Positions 21,507 through 30,563 of a stretch of DNA of 64,000 nt are shown in pieces. The notes beneath the pieces are model-generated. The model ran no database searches. It was not told the DNA's origin and saw nothing but the letters and a program-made list of their open reading frames with translations. Source of the stretch: Jiella avicenniae (lineage in GTDB: Bacteria > Pseudomonadota > Alphaproteobacteria > Rhizobiales > Rhizobiaceae); the NCBI RefSeq assembly GCF_021390325.1, contig NZ_JAJUWU010000006.1:62001-126000 (forward strand). Reading direction: 5' to 3'. Numbering within the stretch: the first letter of the stretch is position 1; each line of letters opens with the position of its first letter. Made by a program: the position numbers and the translations under genes.

Positions 21507-22343
21507 ATGCGTTCGATCGATCATCTGGTGATGCCGTTCGATGCGCTCGGCGCCGCGCGGCAGTGGTTCATGAGCCTCGGCTTCCTCGTGGCGCCCGAGG
21601 CCGCCCATCCCTTCGGCACGGGCAATGCCTGCGTCTTCCTGGCGGACGGGTGCTACATCGAGCCGCTCGCGATCGTCGATCCGGCCGCCTATGACGCCGC
21701 GAAGGACGAAGGGCATCTCTTCATCGAACGCGACGCGGCCATGCGCGATCTGCCGGAACGGCCGGCGATTTCAGGGTTGGCCTTCCGCTCGAGCGATGCG
21801 CTCGCCGACCGCGAGCAGCTTCTCGAGGAAGAGGCCGGCGAGGAGGGCCTCGTCGAGTTCGGGCGGACCATGCGCCTGCCGGACGGCAGAACGGTCGAAC
21901 TCTCCTTCCGCCTTGCCTTCGCCGCGATCCACGCCGCCGATGCGCCGAGCTTCTTTTATTGCGAGGCGCGGCACACGGCGAAGCCGGATCGTTCCGCGCT
22001 GACGACCCATCCGAACGGTGCGACCGGTATCGCTGGTGTCACAGTTGAGGCGCGGGATCCGCAGATGTTTCGCGACTATCTTGCCTCCGTCGCGGACAGT
22101 GAGGTGCAGGGGAATGACGATGGCGCCGACACCGTCCCGCTCGACGGCGGCCGGCTCGACGTCGTTGCCGGCGGCCCGAGCCCGCTTGCGATCGACAGCC
22201 TGACAGTCACGGTCGCCGACCTCGCTTTCGCGAAGAAGTTCTGGCAAGGGCAGGGCATCGCCTATTCCGAGGCGGGCGACGGCGTCGCCATCGCCTGCCC
22301 GAACGGCCGCGGCGCCATCCGCTTCATCGAGGAGAGATCATGA
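21507..22343 (+). CDS. VOC (glyoxalase-like) domain protein
   Basis: This 278-residue protein opens with the VOC-fold start [26 protein letters not shown] and contains [11 protein letters not shown] second, weaker beta-alpha-beta unit at the C-terminus ([21 protein letters not shown]) suggests two paired VOC modules of the glyoxalase-like class. The reaction is not known. The gene sits 53 nt after pyrG, and its stop overlaps the kdsA start by 4 nt. The position between pyrG and kdsA is shared by many Hyphomicrobiales, so this is a resident gene rather than an insertion. Confidence 0.8.
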   Translation: MRSIDHLVMPFDALGAARQWFMSLGFLVAPEAAHPFGTGNACVFLADGCYIEPLAIVDPAAYDAAKDEGHLFIERDAAMRDLPERPAISGLAFRSSDALADREQLLEEEAGEEGLVEFGRTMRLPDGRTVELSFRLAFAAIHAADAPSFFYCEARHTAKPDRSALTTHPNGATGIAGVTVEARDPQMFRDYLASVADSEVQGNDDGADTVPLDGGRLDVVAGGPSPLAIDSLTVTVADLAFAKKFWQGQGIAYSEAGDGVAIACPNGRGAIRFIEERS

Positions 22344-23164
22344 CCGCCACCACCGTCTCCGCCAAGTCGGCCAGCTTCTCCAACGCCGCGCCCTTCGCGC
22401 TGATCGCCGGCCCCTGCCAGATGGAGAGCCGCGATCATGCGATGATGATCGCCGAGAAGATGAAGCGGATCACCGACGATCTCGGCATCCCCTACGTCTT
22501 CAAGGCGAGCTTCGACAAGGCCAACCGCACCAGCCTCACCGGCAAGCGCGGCATCGGCCTGTCCGGCGCCCTGCCGGTGTTTCAGGAGGTCGCCGAAACC
22601 TTCGATCTGCCGGTGCTGACGGACATCCACACCGAGGAGCAGTGCCGCGAAGTCGGTGCCGTCTGCGACATCCTGCAGATTCCGGCCTTCCTCTGCCGCC
22701 AGACCGACCTCCTGATCGCCGCGGCCAAGACCGGTCGGGTGATCAACATCAAGAAAGGCCAGTTCCTCGCCCCCTGGGACATGAAGAACGTCGCCGCAAA
22801 GGTCACCGAGAGCGGCAATCCGAACGTGCTCCTGACGGAGCGCGGCGTCTCCTTCGGCTACAACACGCTGGTCTCCGATTTCCGCGCCCTGCCGATCATG
22901 GCCGAGACAGGATTGCCCATTGTCTTCGACGCCACCCACTCGGTTCAGCAGCCGGGCGGGCAGGGCGGCTCGTCCGGCGGCGAACGCCGCTTCGTCGAGA
23001 CGCTGGCCCGCGCGGCGGTCGCCGTCGGCGTCGCCGGGCTGTTCGTCGAGACCCACGAGGACCCCGACAACGCGCCCTCCGACGGTCCGAACATGGTGCC
23101 GCTGGACCGGATGGCGGAGACGCTGAAGCGTCTCAAAGCGCTGGATGCTCTGACGAAGGGGTGA
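22340..23164 (+). CDS. kdsA: 3-deoxy-8-phosphooctulonate (KDO-8-P) synthase
   Basis: KdsA condenses PEP with arabinose-5-phosphate to KDO-8-phosphate for the LPS inner core. The 274-residue TIM barrel has [73 protein letters not shown] and the C-terminal [16 protein letters not shown]. The metal-ligand Cys, His, Glu and Asp positions of the metal-dependent class appear present. It is translationally coupled to the VOC gene. A diverged second copy of its last 26 codons occurs 320 nt downstream. Confidence 0.97.
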   Translation: MTATTVSAKSASFSNAAPFALIAGPCQMESRDHAMMIAEKMKRITDDLGIPYVFKASFDKANRTSLTGKRGIGLSGALPVFQEVAETFDLPVLTDIHTEEQCREVGAVCDILQIPAFLCRQTDLLIAAAKTGRVINIKKGQFLAPWDMKNVAAKVTESGNPNVLLTERGVSFGYNTLVSDFRALPIMAETGLPIVFDATHSVQQPGGQGGSSGGERRFVETLARAAVAVGVAGLFVETHEDPDNAPSDGPNMVPLDRMAETLKRLKALDALTKG

Positions 23165-23245
23165 GCGTCGCTTCCAGATCTGTCGTCTTTGGCTAGCCGC
23201 GGTCGCCGGAGTTTCTGGTGCGGCGTCATCCTCTGTACCGCCGTC

Positions 23246-23268
23246 ATCCTCGCCCTTGTGGCGAGGAT
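23246..23268. repeat. REP-like palindrome 1 (kdsA-eno gap)
   Basis: ATCCTCGCC and GGCGAGGAT form a perfect 9-bp stem around a 5-nt loop (CTTGT). It shares its core with two further palindromes at 23338 and 23521. The flanks GTC- and -CCA are typical of alphaproteobacterial REP-like elements. Confidence 0.8.
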
Positions 23269-23337
23269 CCACCGTCGTTTGCCATCGACGGTCCGTCAGC
23301 GGAAGCGCGCCGACTGCGCCGATCCATCGCTTCAATG

Positions 23338-23374
23338 GCCGTAGATCCTCGCCACGAGGGCGAGGATCTACGGC
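23338..23374. repeat. REP-like palindrome 2, 16-bp perfect stem
   Basis: The arms 23338-23353 and 23359-23374 are exact reverse complements (16 bp) around the loop ACGAG. The inner ATCCTCGCC/GGCGAGGAT core is shared with the neighbours. The element lies 33 nt before the duplicated kdsA tail. Confidence 0.85.
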
Positions 23375-23406
23375 TTGCGGGTGAGCGCCGGTTTCTGGAG
23401 CCTTTG

Positions 23407-23484
23407 CCGAACATGGTGCCGCTGGATCAGATGGCGGAAATGCTGAAGCGGCTCAAGGCGCTGGATGAGGTGACGAAGGGCTGA
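23407..23484 (+). pseudogene. diverged duplicate of the kdsA 3' end
   Basis: These 78 nt align without gaps to the last 78 nt of kdsA (23087-23164), with 10 mismatches by my count (about 87% identity). They encode [20 protein letters not shown] then EVTKG and stop. The kdsA tail reads [20 protein letters not shown] then ALTKG. Nothing upstream of the copy resembles kdsA. The fragment cannot be functional alone and is best read as the remains of an old kdsA end or a partial duplication. It lies between REP-like palindromes. Confidence 0.8.
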
Positions 23485-23520
23485 GCCGGGGGAGGAGAGG
23501 CGGCGCATTCCCGACCGCCC

Positions 23521-23547
23521 TCATCCTCGCCACGAGGGCGAGGATGA
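23521..23547. repeat. REP-like palindrome 3
   Basis: TCATCCTCGCC and GGCGAGGATGA make an 11-bp perfect stem with loop ACGAG. It is 8 nt past the brnA stop and could also end the brnTA transcript. Confidence 0.8.
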
Positions 23548-23555
23548 CGGAGAGC

Positions 23556-23828
23556 CTAGCGATGCGCCTCGACATAGGCCTTCAGTACCTCTTGCATCTT
23601 CGTCAGATGGCCTTTGCCCTGTGATTTGAAGAACTCGAACACCTCCGGGTCGAGCTTCAGATGAACTGACTTTGGAGCCGGCTTTGGGCGATTGAGTCTC
23701 GCCTTCGCCCAGAAAACCGGACCGAGGCTTTCTCCGACAGGAGCTTTGGGATCGTGATGAAGGTCACCCTTCTCCCTCATCTGCCTGATCTCTGCGAGCG
23801 ATGCCCGCTTGATAGTCTCGTCGCTCAT
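23556..23828 (-). CDS. brnA: BrnA family antitoxin
   Basis: This 90-residue protein has the BrnA layout. An N-terminal toxin-contacting stretch (SLAEIRQMREKGDLHHD) is followed by a C-terminal ribbon-helix-helix-like DNA-binding part (SVHLKLDPEVFEFFKSQGKG). BrnA neutralises BrnT and represses the operon. The ATG at 23828 has a strong GGAAAGGGGG ribosome site, and its 5' end overlaps the 3' end of brnT by 65 nt, as in other brnTA operons. A REP-like hairpin follows directly. Confidence 0.85.
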   Translation of the reverse strand: MSDETIKRASLAEIRQMREKGDLHHDPKAPVGESLGPVFWAKARLNRPKPAPKSVHLKLDPEVFEFFKSQGKGHLTKMQEVLKAYVEAHR

Positions 23829-24066
23829 CTCGGCCCCCTTTCCACGCGGTGATCAACCGCGTCACTCCGTTTCGTTCGGTGTGCACGACGACGAAGCATT
23901 CATCGCCGACCATGCCCAAGGAAATCAGTCTTTCTTCGCCATAATCGGTCCGATTATCGACACCGGTCAGATACTCGCCTTCGAAAATGCCCGCTGCATA
24001 GAGGAGGTCGACGCCTCGCTTGGCGATCACGTTCTGCCTCTTCCTTTCATCCCATTCGAAATCCAA
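23764..24066 (-). CDS. brnT: BrnT family ribonuclease toxin
   Basis: BrnT is a RelE-like RNase toxin. The core FEWDERKRQNVIAKRGVDL, GVDNRTDYGEERLISLGMVGDE and RLITAWKGGRDERRDYQ matches the family. I choose a TTG start at 24066, where the protein begins at the family's usual LDFEWDE and AAAGGA lies 6 nt upstream, giving 100 residues. Upstream ATGs (24135, 24183) would add a basic tail foreign to the family. The gene lies head to tail with brnA and opposite to eno. Confidence 0.85.
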   Translation of the reverse strand: MDFEWDERKRQNVIAKRGVDLLYAAGIFEGEYLTGVDNRTDYGEERLISLGMVGDECFVVVHTERNGVTRLITAWKGGRDERRDYQAGIARRDQADEGEG

Positions 24067-24149
24067 ATCCGATCCTTTCGAACGGGCGGAACCTCGGCGA
24101 GGTACATGTCCCAGACGATGGCTGCGGTCAGCCATCCCCTCATTCGGGC

Positions 24150-24166
24150 GTACACCAAAAGTGTAC
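24150..24166. promoter_or_regulatory. candidate BrnA operator upstream of brnT
   Basis: GTACAC and GTGTAC form a perfect 6-bp inverted repeat with a 5-nt spacer (CAAAA), 84-100 nt upstream of the chosen brnT start. Known brnTA operons are autoregulated by BrnA at such palindromes. Assignment here is inferred from position. Confidence 0.5.
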
Positions 24167-24228
24167 ACTATTACAAGACTCATGGTCCCTGCCTGCACCC
24201 GCTACCCAACCCCCGCCTCATGGTCTAG

Positions 24229-25545
<1,317 letters not shown>

Positions 25546-25676
25546 CGGCGCAAGCCTTTCCGCTCCCCTCGTGCCGAAGTGCTCGACCGGTTCTTCGAGC
25601 CGGCCGGGCTTCGAAGGGCGCGAAGCCTGCCGCGCGCTTGCGCGGTCGCTCTGCCCGCCCGATCCGTGGGCCTTGC

Positions 25677-26588
25677 TCAGTTTCCTTTCTGGTCGAGTTC
25701 CGGCGCCACCTGACCGTAGCTGATGAGCGCGAACAGCGCCGAGCCGCCGAGGATGTTGCCGATGAGGGCCGGCAGATAGAAGCCCCAGATCGCGTGATGC
25801 GGCATGAGTTCGCCGGCAAACATCAGCGTCATCGCCTCCACCGATCCCGCCACGACGTGCGACAGGTGGAACAGCGCGATCAGGTAGGTCAGAAGCGCGA
25901 TGACGAAGAAGCCGGCATTCTGGGCCGAAGGGAGCACCCAGACGACGGTGGCGATCAGCCAGCCGGCGACGATGCCGCGCAGAAGCGTCGACCACGGTCC
26001 CGCTTCCATGGCTTTGCGGGAAACCGCCAGAGCCGCGGCGGTGATGTCGGGCGTGCCGAGGACGTCGAAGGCGATTCCCGCGCCATAGACCGCCGTGCCC
26101 ACCATATTGGCGATGAAGACGACAGACCAGAGCCGGATCAGCGCCTTCGCCCCGACCCATCTCGGCCGGGCGAGCACCGGCAGGGTCGCCGTCAGCGTGA
26201 TCTCGGTAAACAGCTGCTGCCGGCCGAGGATGACGATGAGAAAGCCGACCGAATAGCCCCAGCACTCGATCAACGGGCGCCACGGCGTGTCTGGGAGATA
26301 GGCGCGCAGGACCGCCTGGGTGAACACCGAGAAGCCGATGGAGAGGCCGGCCGCAAGACCCGACCACCACAGGCTCGACGTCGGCCGGGTCAGCTCGTCC
26401 TCGCCTTCCTGGCGGACCAGCTCGTAGATCGCCAGGGGCCGAAGACTGAGCCGGCGCTCGATCTCGCGCAGTTCCGTCGCCGTCAGCGTCGAGCCTTCTT
26501 CTTCGATGCGCCGTTCGGTGACGTCGTTCGAGTGGCGGCGCGGGTTGCCGTCGGGGTGCTTTTCGAGATCGGTATTCGGTGCGTCCAT
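25677..26588 (-). CDS. formate/nitrite transporter (FNT) family membrane protein, YfdC-like
   Basis: This 303-residue protein has an acidic cytoplasmic N-terminus (about 75 residues) and then six predicted helices. The FNT-type sequence includes SVGFLIVILGRQQLFTEITLTATLPVL, ANMVGTAVYG and FHLSHVVAGSVEAM, and it closes with PALIGNILGGSALFALISYGQ. The N-terminal extension and the GRQQLFTE motif are typical of the YfdC branch, whose substrate is not settled. It converges on eno, with 131 nt between the stops. Confidence 0.85.
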   Translation of the reverse strand: MDAPNTDLEKHPDGNPRRHSNDVTERRIEEEGSTLTATELREIERRLSLRPLAIYELVRQEGEDELTRPTSSLWWSGLAAGLSIGFSVFTQAVLRAYLPDTPWRPLIECWGYSVGFLIVILGRQQLFTEITLTATLPVLARPRWVGAKALIRLWSVVFIANMVGTAVYGAGIAFDVLGTPDITAAALAVSRKAMEAGPWSTLLRGIVAGWLIATVVWVLPSAQNAGFFVIALLTYLIALFHLSHVVAGSVEAMTLMFAGELMPHHAIWGFYLPALIGNILGGSALFALISYGQVAPELDQKGN

Positions 26589-26825
26589 GCGCCTGGCCCT
26601 GTCGTCTGGAAATGGGGCGGGCCGAATTTTACGCCGCGAAATCCGTGCCCGGCCGACGACATATAAAGGCCGATCCGCCGCGATCTCCCCCGGGCGGCGA
26701 GAATATGGGCTCCATGACTGAGACGTGATGGCGCTCCCTCACGTCCCGGAAGGACGCAAAGGGGGACGGCACCGTCTCGCCATCCGTCGTGCGGGCGCGG
26801 CTCGATCCGGCGAGAACGGGAAGGT

Positions 26826-27695
26826 TCAGCGTTCGGTCCGGGCCATCCGCTGGATGTACTGACCGTAGGAACTCTTGCCGAGTTCCTTGCCGAGCGACAT
26901 CAACTGGTCGCTGTCGATCAGGCCCATCTCGAAGGCGACTTCCTCGATGCAGGCGATCTTGAAGCCCTGGCGATGTTCCAGCGTGCGGACGAACTCGGCC
27001 GCCTCGAGGAGGGAATCCGGCGTGCCGGTGTCGAGCCAGGCATAGCCGCGGCCCATGCGCGAGACCTCGAGCGTGCCTTCCTCCAGATAGACACGGTTGA
27101 GGTCGGTGATTTCCAGTTCGCCGCGGGGCGATGGCTTCAGGGCGCGGGCAAATTGCGACGCCCGACCATCGTAGAAATAAAGGCCGGTGACGGCCCAGTT
27201 GGATTTCGGCTGTTGCGGCTTTTCCTCGATCGAGGTGGCGCGGAAGGCGCCGTCGAAGGAGACGACGCCGTAACGCTCCGGATCCTGGACGTGGTAGGCG
27301 AAGACCGTGGCGCCGTTCTCGCGCTTGATGCTGCGCTGCATCAGCGAGGGCATGCCATGGCCGTAGAACAGGTTGTCGCCGAGGATGAGGGCCGAGGGTT
27401 CGCCGGCGACGAATTCCTCGCCGATGAGATAGGCCTGGGCGAGGCCGTCGGGGCTCGGCTGTTCGGCATAGTCGAGCTTCAGACCGATGCGGCTGCCGTC
27501 GCCGAGCAGGGCCTTGAAGCGCGGCAGGTCGTGCGGCGTCGAGATCAGGAGGACCTCGCGGATGCCGGCGAGCATCAGCGTGGAGAGGGGATAGTAGATC
27601 ATCGGCTTGTCATAGACCGGAAGCAGCTGCTTCGATGCCGTCAGCGTCATGGGATGGAGGCGTGTGCCGCTGCCGCCGGCCAGGATGATGCCTTT
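26826..27695 (-). CDS. rfbA: glucose-1-phosphate thymidylyltransferase
   Basis: RfbA/RmlA makes dTDP-glucose, the first step to dTDP-L-rhamnose. The nucleotide-binding loop [42 protein letters not shown] and [13 protein letters not shown] identify it. A GTG at 27695 gives the usual (M)KGIILAGG start with GGAG at 6 nt. An ATG at 27710 adds only five residues and lacks a ribosome site. The gene is divergent from rfbCBD, which complete the pathway, and so is separated from its partners by a shared intergenic region of about 135 nt. Confidence 0.95.
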   Translation of the reverse strand, partial: KGIILAGGSGTRLHPMTLTASKQLLPVYDKPMIYYPLSTLMLAGIREVLLISTPHDLPRFKALLGDGSRIGLKLDYAEQPSPDGLAQAYLIGEEFVAGEPSALILGDNLFYGHGMPSLMQRSIKRENGATVFAYHVQDPERYGVVSFDGAFRATSIEEKPQQPKSNWAVTGLYFYDGRASQFARALKPSPRGELEITDLNRVYLEEGTLEVSRMGRGYAWLDTGTPDSLLEAAEFVRTLEHRQGFKIACIEEVAFEMGLIDSDQLMSLGKELGKSSYGQYIQRMARTER

Positions 27696-27780
27696 CACGA
27701 TGATCTCCATTCGTGATTGCCGATGGGGTCTGCTTAATATATCCCGACCGCGAGCGCTACCATGGCGTAGCGTTCGCCAT

Positions 27781-27797
27781 GCCCGGTGACGCCGGGC
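27781..27797. promoter_or_regulatory. hairpin in the rfbA/rfbC divergent region
   Basis: GCCCGG and CCGGGC (spacer TGACG) form a perfect 6-bp hairpin 33-49 nt before the rfbC start. A second small inverted repeat (CGCTAC/GTAGCG) sits at 27755-27772. They may be leader structure or an operator. No regulator is known. Confidence 0.35.
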
Positions 27798-27829
27798 AAA
27801 AGCTTCAAGCCGTCCCGAGAAGGATCGTC

Positions 27830-28396
27830 ATGCTGGAAGTCACGCCTCTCGCCATTCCCGAGGTTCTGGAGATCAAGCCGCGAAAGTTCGGGGACGATCG
27901 CGGATTCTTCAGCGAAACGTACAACGCCCAGCGTTTCGCCGATGCCGGCGTTTCGATGCCTTTCGTTCAGGACAACCAGTCCTTCTCGGCCGCGAAGTTC
28001 ACCCTGCGCGGCTTGCACTACCAGACGCCGCCCTTCGCCCAGGACAAGCTCGTGCGCGTGCTCAAGGGGGCGATCCTCGACGTCGCCGTCGACATTCGTC
28101 ACGGCTCGCCGACCTTCGGCCAGTGGGTGGCCCTCGAGGTTTCGGCGAAGGCCTTCAACCAGATCCTCGTGCCGAAGGGCTTTGCCCACGGTTTTCTCAC
28201 GCTCGAGCCGGATACGGAGGTGTTCTACAAGGTCTCGGCGCCCTATTCCGGCGACCACGATCGCGGCATCCGCTGGGACGACCCGGAGATCGGCGTCGAA
28301 TGGCCGCTGGGAGGCGAGGCGCCGATCCTGTCGGACAAGGACAAGGTGGCCCCGACCCTGTCCGAGACGCCCGTCATTTTCACGTCCGAAACTTGA
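27830..28396 (+). CDS. rfbC: dTDP-4-dehydrorhamnose 3,5-epimerase
   Basis: RfbC/RmlC epimerises dTDP-4-keto-6-deoxyglucose at C3 and C5. The 188-residue cupin has [32 protein letters not shown] (catalytic His), [16 protein letters not shown] (Asp) and [23 protein letters not shown]. The ATG at 27830 is preceded by AAGGA at 6 nt. The longer upstream frame is not supported. rfbB starts 10 nt downstream. Confidence 0.96.
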   Translation: MLEVTPLAIPEVLEIKPRKFGDDRGFFSETYNAQRFADAGVSMPFVQDNQSFSAAKFTLRGLHYQTPPFAQDKLVRVLKGAILDVAVDIRHGSPTFGQWVALEVSAKAFNQILVPKGFAHGFLTLEPDTEVFYKVSAPYSGDHDRGIRWDDPEIGVEWPLGGEAPILSDKDKVAPTLSETPVIFTSET

Positions 28397-28406
28397 GAAC
28401 GCGCTC

Positions 28407-29459
28407 ATGAGGTTTCTCGTCACCGGCGGTGCCGGCTTCATCGGGTCGGCGGTCTGCCGCCATCTCATCCGCAATACCGGCCACAGCGTCGTCAACGTCG
28501 ACAAGCTGACCTATGCGGCGAACCTCGCCTCGCTGGAACCGATCTCCAACGATCCGCGCTACCAGTTCGCCAAGGTCGACATCCGGGATCGCGAGGCGAT
28601 CGGCCAGCTCCTGCGCGACAACGAGATCGACGTGGTCATGCATCTGGCCGCCGAGAGCCATGTCGACCGTTCGATCGACGGGCCGGGCGAGTTCATCCAG
28701 ACCAACGTGGTCGGCACCTTCGATCTCCTGGAGGCAGTCCGCAGCTACTGGTCCGAGCTTGCCGGCGAGCGGCGCGACGCGTTCCGCTTCCATCACGTCT
28801 CGACCGACGAGGTCTATGGCGATCTGCCGCTCGACGGCGGACTGTTCACCGAGGAGACGCCCTACGCCCCGTCTTCGCCGTATTCGGCGTCGAAAGCTGC
28901 GTCCGATCACCTCGCCATGGCCTGGCACCATACCTACAAGCTGCCGGTCGTCCTTTCCAACTGCTCCAACAATTACGGCCCGTACCATTTTCCGGAGAAG
29001 CTCATTCCGCTGATGATCCTCAACGGGCTGCATGGCAACGACCTGCCGGTCTACGGGCGTGGCGAGAACGTCCGCGACTGGCTGTATGTGGAAGACCATG
29101 CAAAAGCGCTGGAAATGGTCGCCACCCGCGGCGAGCCGGGCCGATCCTACAATGTCGGCGGGCGCAACGAGCGGTCCAATCTGGAGGTCGTCCACACCAT
29201 CTGCGACACGCTCGATCGCCTGGCGCCGCGCGAGGACGGGCGTAGCCGTCGTGAGCAGATCGCCTTCGTCACCGACCGTCCCGGCCACGACCTGCGCTAT
29301 GCCATCGACGCGACGCGACTGGAATCCGAACTCGGCTGGAAGGCCGAGGAGACGTTCGACACGGGCCTCGAAAAGACGATCGCCTGGTTCCTCGACAACG
29401 AGACCTGGTGGCGCCCCTTGCGCGAGCGCTATTCGGGCCAACGTCTCGGCAAGGCCTGA
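28407..29459 (+). CDS. rfbB: dTDP-glucose 4,6-dehydratase
   Basis: RfbB/RmlB oxidises and dehydrates dTDP-glucose. The 350-residue extended SDR has the NAD loop [14 protein letters not shown] and [14 protein letters not shown]. The substrate-specific Asp-Glu pair lies in [11 protein letters not shown], the catalytic YxxxK in [10 protein letters not shown], and [15 protein letters not shown] follows. The frame continues upstream through rfbC, but the dehydratase clearly begins at MRFLVTGG (28407). Confidence 0.97.
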   Translation: MRFLVTGGAGFIGSAVCRHLIRNTGHSVVNVDKLTYAANLASLEPISNDPRYQFAKVDIRDREAIGQLLRDNEIDVVMHLAAESHVDRSIDGPGEFIQTNVVGTFDLLEAVRSYWSELAGERRDAFRFHHVSTDEVYGDLPLDGGLFTEETPYAPSSPYSASKAASDHLAMAWHHTYKLPVVLSNCSNNYGPYHFPEKLIPLMILNGLHGNDLPVYGRGENVRDWLYVEDHAKALEMVATRGEPGRSYNVGGRNERSNLEVVHTICDTLDRLAPREDGRSRREQIAFVTDRPGHDLRYAIDATRLESELGWKAEETFDTGLEKTIAWFLDNETWWRPLRERYSGQRLGKA

Positions 29460-29485
29460 GGCTCGATGAGCGGAGAGGTGTGAAG

Positions 29486-30367
29486 ATGCGTATCCTCGTG
29501 ACCGGCCGCGACGGCCAGATCGCCCGCTGTTTGGCGGATCTTGCCGTCAATGGGCGGGAAATCGTCTGCCTCGGCCGGCCGGAACTCGATCTGACGGATC
29601 GGGCTTCGATCGACGCCGCGATCGCGAAGGTTCGGCCGGACGTCGTCGTCAATCCGGCCGCCTATACGGCGGTCGACAAGGCCGAAAGCGAGAGTGAGGC
29701 GGCCTTTGCCGTGAATGCGGGGGGGGCCGAGAACGTCGCCTCCGCCGCGGCCGCGGCCGCCATTCCGATCGTCCACATTTCCACCGACTACGTCTTTTCG
29801 GGCGACAAGGACGCGCCCTATGCCGAGACCGACGAGACCGGGCCGACGGGCGTCTATGGCGCCAGCAAGCTGGAGGGGGAGCGGCGCGTTCTGGCGGCCA
29901 ATCCGAGGGCCGTGGTGCTTCGCACCGCATGGGTCTTCAGCCCCTACGGCAACAACTTTCTGAAGACGATGCTGCGGGTCGGCAAGGACCGCGACGTCCT
30001 GACGGTGGTCGCGGACCAGCACGGCACGCCGACCTACGGGCCGGACATCGCGGCCGGGATCCTGGCCGTCTGCGAGCACGCCGTCGCCGATCCGGAGGGG
30101 GCGTGGCCGGGCGTCTATCACATGGTGGCAGAGGGAGAGACGACCTGGGCGGGCTTCGCCGAGGCGATCTTCGAGCGTTCCCGGGCCCGGGGCGGTCCGT
30201 CCGCCGCCGTCGAGCCGATCACCACCGCCGACTATCCGACGCCGGCCAGAAGACCGCCCAATTCCAGGCTCGACACCTCGAAGTTCCAGGCGACGTTCCG
30301 ACACAGCCTGCCATCCTGGCGAAGCGGCATCGATCGCTGCCTGGCGGTTCTGGACGGTTCCGTCTGA
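29486..30367 (+). CDS. rfbD: dTDP-4-dehydrorhamnose reductase
   Basis: RfbD/RmlD reduces the keto sugar to dTDP-L-rhamnose with NAD(P)H. The 293-residue SDR has MRILVTGRDGQIARCL, VVNPAAYTAVDKAESE, HISTDYVFSGDKDAPYAE, YGASKLEGER (YxxxK) and RTAWVFSPYGNNFLKTMLR. It follows rfbB by 26 nt. dTDP-rhamnose would be the donor for the glycosyltransferases encoded next. Confidence 0.96.
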   Translation: MRILVTGRDGQIARCLADLAVNGREIVCLGRPELDLTDRASIDAAIAKVRPDVVVNPAAYTAVDKAESESEAAFAVNAGGAENVASAAAAAAIPIVHISTDYVFSGDKDAPYAETDETGPTGVYGASKLEGERRVLAANPRAVVLRTAWVFSPYGNNFLKTMLRVGKDRDVLTVVADQHGTPTYGPDIAAGILAVCEHAVADPEGAWPGVYHMVAEGETTWAGFAEAIFERSRARGGPSAAVEPITTADYPTPARRPPNSRLDTSKFQATFRHSLPSWRSGIDRCLAVLDGSV

Positions 30368-30452
30368 GATTTCGTGGCGGTCTGCCGTATTCCCGACCGG
30401 GGCGGGGCGTACCGGTTGGTCATGTGAGCATGTATGAAGGAATTCCGACCTG

Positions 30453-30563
30453 ATGATCGGACGTCTCCTGCTGCCCCCGCACCGGATCGTTCGCCCGGAC
30501 TCCGTCATCCGTCCGGCCCCCGCGGGAGCGATCGTCGGGGGCGAACGGGTGGGCGCGCCATGA
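30453..30563 (+). CDS. possible 36-residue ORF coupled to the downstream glycosyltransferase
   Basis: An ATG at 30453 (AAGGA about 11 nt upstream) opens 36 codons starting MIGRLLLPPHRIV. The stop TGA overlaps the ATG at 30560 of the next gene by 4 nt (ATGA). The frame differs from that of the glycosyltransferase. No family is recognised. It may be a leader peptide that couples translation, or chance. The competing view is an in-frame upstream start for the glycosyltransferase at 30434. Confidence 0.3.
   Translation: MIGRLLLPPHRIVRPDSVIRPAPAGAIVGGERVGAP

Noticed and set aside
23218-23406. 88-codon frame leading into the copied kdsA tail as a real gene
   Set aside because: Its first two thirds come from REP palindromes. 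Only the last 26 codons match a protein, and those are a fragment.
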